NCBI RefSeq assembly: GCF_004343705.1
Contig: NZ_SKFH01000031.1
Span: forward strand, 1-43,687
Length of the DNA: 43,687 nucleotides
Reading direction: 5' to 3'
From: Flaviaesturariibacter aridisoli
GTDB lineage: Bacteria; Bacteroidota; Bacteroidia; Chitinophagales; Chitinophagaceae
Under the pieces are notes generated by a model that was not told where the DNA came from, did no database searches, and saw only the letters and a list, made by a program, of their open reading frames with translations. The translations under genes and the position numbers were made by a program. Below are positions 43,031 to 43,687 of the stretch, piece by piece; position 1 is the stretch's first letter; every line of letters begins with the position of its first letter.

Positions 43031-43066
43031 AAAAAGCCCCCCGACCTTTTCGTCGGGGGGCTTTTG
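43031..43066. terminator. Intrinsic terminator after the PorP/SprF-like gene
   Basis: AAAAAGCCCCCCGAC, six-base loop, GTCGGGGGGCTTTT. On the minus strand it is followed by a T-run, so it ends the gene at 43088 and insulates it from the giant gene. Confidence 0.85.
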
Positions 43067-43087
43067 TATGCGGTTCCGGTAGTTCGG

Positions 43088-43687
43088 TTAGAAGCTATGC
43101 TGCAGGGTCACCTCCAGCGACTGGCGGTTGAGGCCGGCCTGCTTGCTCTGGTTGGTGGTCACATCATAAGTGATCGCCCCTTTGGTGCGGCCGTAGCTCA
43201 GCCCCAGGTAGGGAATCACCGTCCGCGTGTCGCGGCCCAGCACCCCTACGTCCAGCGTCGTCTCGGTTGCCGACAGGTGGATGTTCTTGGAAAACACCAG
43301 TCCGCCCTGCAGGTAGTTCTGCTCGCCCAGGTTGACGTACTGCGCCTGCACGGTCAGCTTGTCGCCGCCCTTGAGCTTGGCAAACACCTGGCCGTGGGCC
43401 GTGTAGGTCATCGGCAGGCGGTAGTCGCCGTCCCAGAACGATTCCCTGGCCCGGTTGACGTGGCGCAGGGCCCCGCCGACGGAGGCGCCCCAGCGGGCCA
43501 CCTCGTGGGAGAGCTGCAGGCCTACGTTGAGGTCCAGGTGGTGGTCGGTGCCGCCGCGGGCGGCATCGCGCGAGGGCAGGGTCGAAAAGCCGCCCGAGGT
43601 GAACTGGTCTTCGAAGGTGAGCTTCGAAGTGTTCAGCGTGCGGGAGGTGTAGGCCGCCTGGGCCCCCACCCCGAGGCGGGTGGCGCC
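43088..43687 (-). CDS. PorP/SprF-family T9SS outer-membrane protein, 5' end outside the window
   Basis: The last 199 residues are present; the frame stays open to the window edge, so the N-terminus and signal peptide are missing. The fragment is an amphipathic beta-strand barrel with marks of the PorP/SprF family: SKLTFEDQFTSGGF, a VGGALRHVNRARESFW strand, IPYLGLSYGRTKGAITYDVT and a final aromatic residue in EVTLQHSF (the outer-membrane insertion signal). SprF-like proteins help export or anchor particular giant T9SS cargo. It is transcribed in the same direction as, and just upstream of, the giant protein gene. Confidence 0.8.
   Translation of the reverse strand, partial: GATRLGVGAQAAYTSRTLNTSKLTFEDQFTSGGFSTLPSRDAARGGTDHHLDLNVGLQLSHEVARWGASVGGALRHVNRARESFWDGDYRLPMTYTAHGQVFAKLKGGDKLTVQAQYVNLGEQNYLQGGLVFSKNIHLSATETTLDVGVLGRDTRTVIPYLGLSYGRTKGAITYDVTTNQSKQAGLNRQSLEVTLQHSF

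Overview
The window looks like a chromosomal segment of a GC-rich Bacteroidota, most probably of the Chitinophagaceae type. Reasons: a type IX secretion (T9SS) C-terminal sorting domain on a giant surface protein, a PorP/SprF-type barrel, a DUF4293 protein, PAS/HisKA_3 kinases of the ELHDNxNQVL type, a serine hydroxymethyltransferase and DnaA of Bacteroidota character, and TAnnTTTG-like -7 boxes. The taxonomic call is an inference from protein character only; no rRNA gene is present.

Layout. 1-4405: two PAS-sensor histidine kinases on the minus strand, separated by a decayed interval with an AraC-type DNA-binding fragment and a plus-strand terminator. 4406-4913: two small unknown proteins. 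4959-7502: a minus-strand MlaE-MlaF-MlaD lipid-transport operon. 7718-8935: an M29-type aminopeptidase. 9049-11469: a third PAS kinase and tRNA-Ser(GCT). 11550-15424: an MG2/TonB-plug surface protein and a CLC chloride transporter. 15537-17230: a small acidic protein and dnaA. 17366-19070: a 5'-nucleotidase split into two genes with the domain order reversed. 19257-20816: an FAD-dependent dehydrogenase, followed by a small palindromic repeat element. 21030-22031: an S1/P1-nuclease or phospholipase C-like zinc enzyme. 22185-24452: a two-gene ABC-2 exporter (NatAB-like). 24605-25977: a coiled-coil lipoprotein with operator-like dyads upstream, and a LigT-like 2H phosphoesterase. 26029-29244: a carboxypeptidase-regulatory-like secreted protein, a nitronate monooxygenase coupled to a DUF4293 protein, and glyA. 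29427-30419: a sugar-nucleotidyltransferase. 30586-42792: one 4068-residue T9SS-secreted protein. 43088 to the right edge: a PorP/SprF-family outer-membrane protein, cut off by the window.

How the genes fit together. Most of the window is ordinary core or envelope biology: lipid traffic (Mla), envelope sensing (three kinases, none with a response regulator beside it), exported hydrolases and housekeeping genes. The most unusual locus is the giant T9SS protein. It holds three tandem modules of 459, 459 and 438 residues. Each module carries an extra domain of roughly 170-200 residues that appears to be inserted inside an Ig/PKD-like fold. A PorP/SprF gene lies just upstream, and that family is known to be needed for export of some giant T9SS adhesins. 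I see no CRISPR array, no transposase, no integrase and no clearly recognisable defence system.
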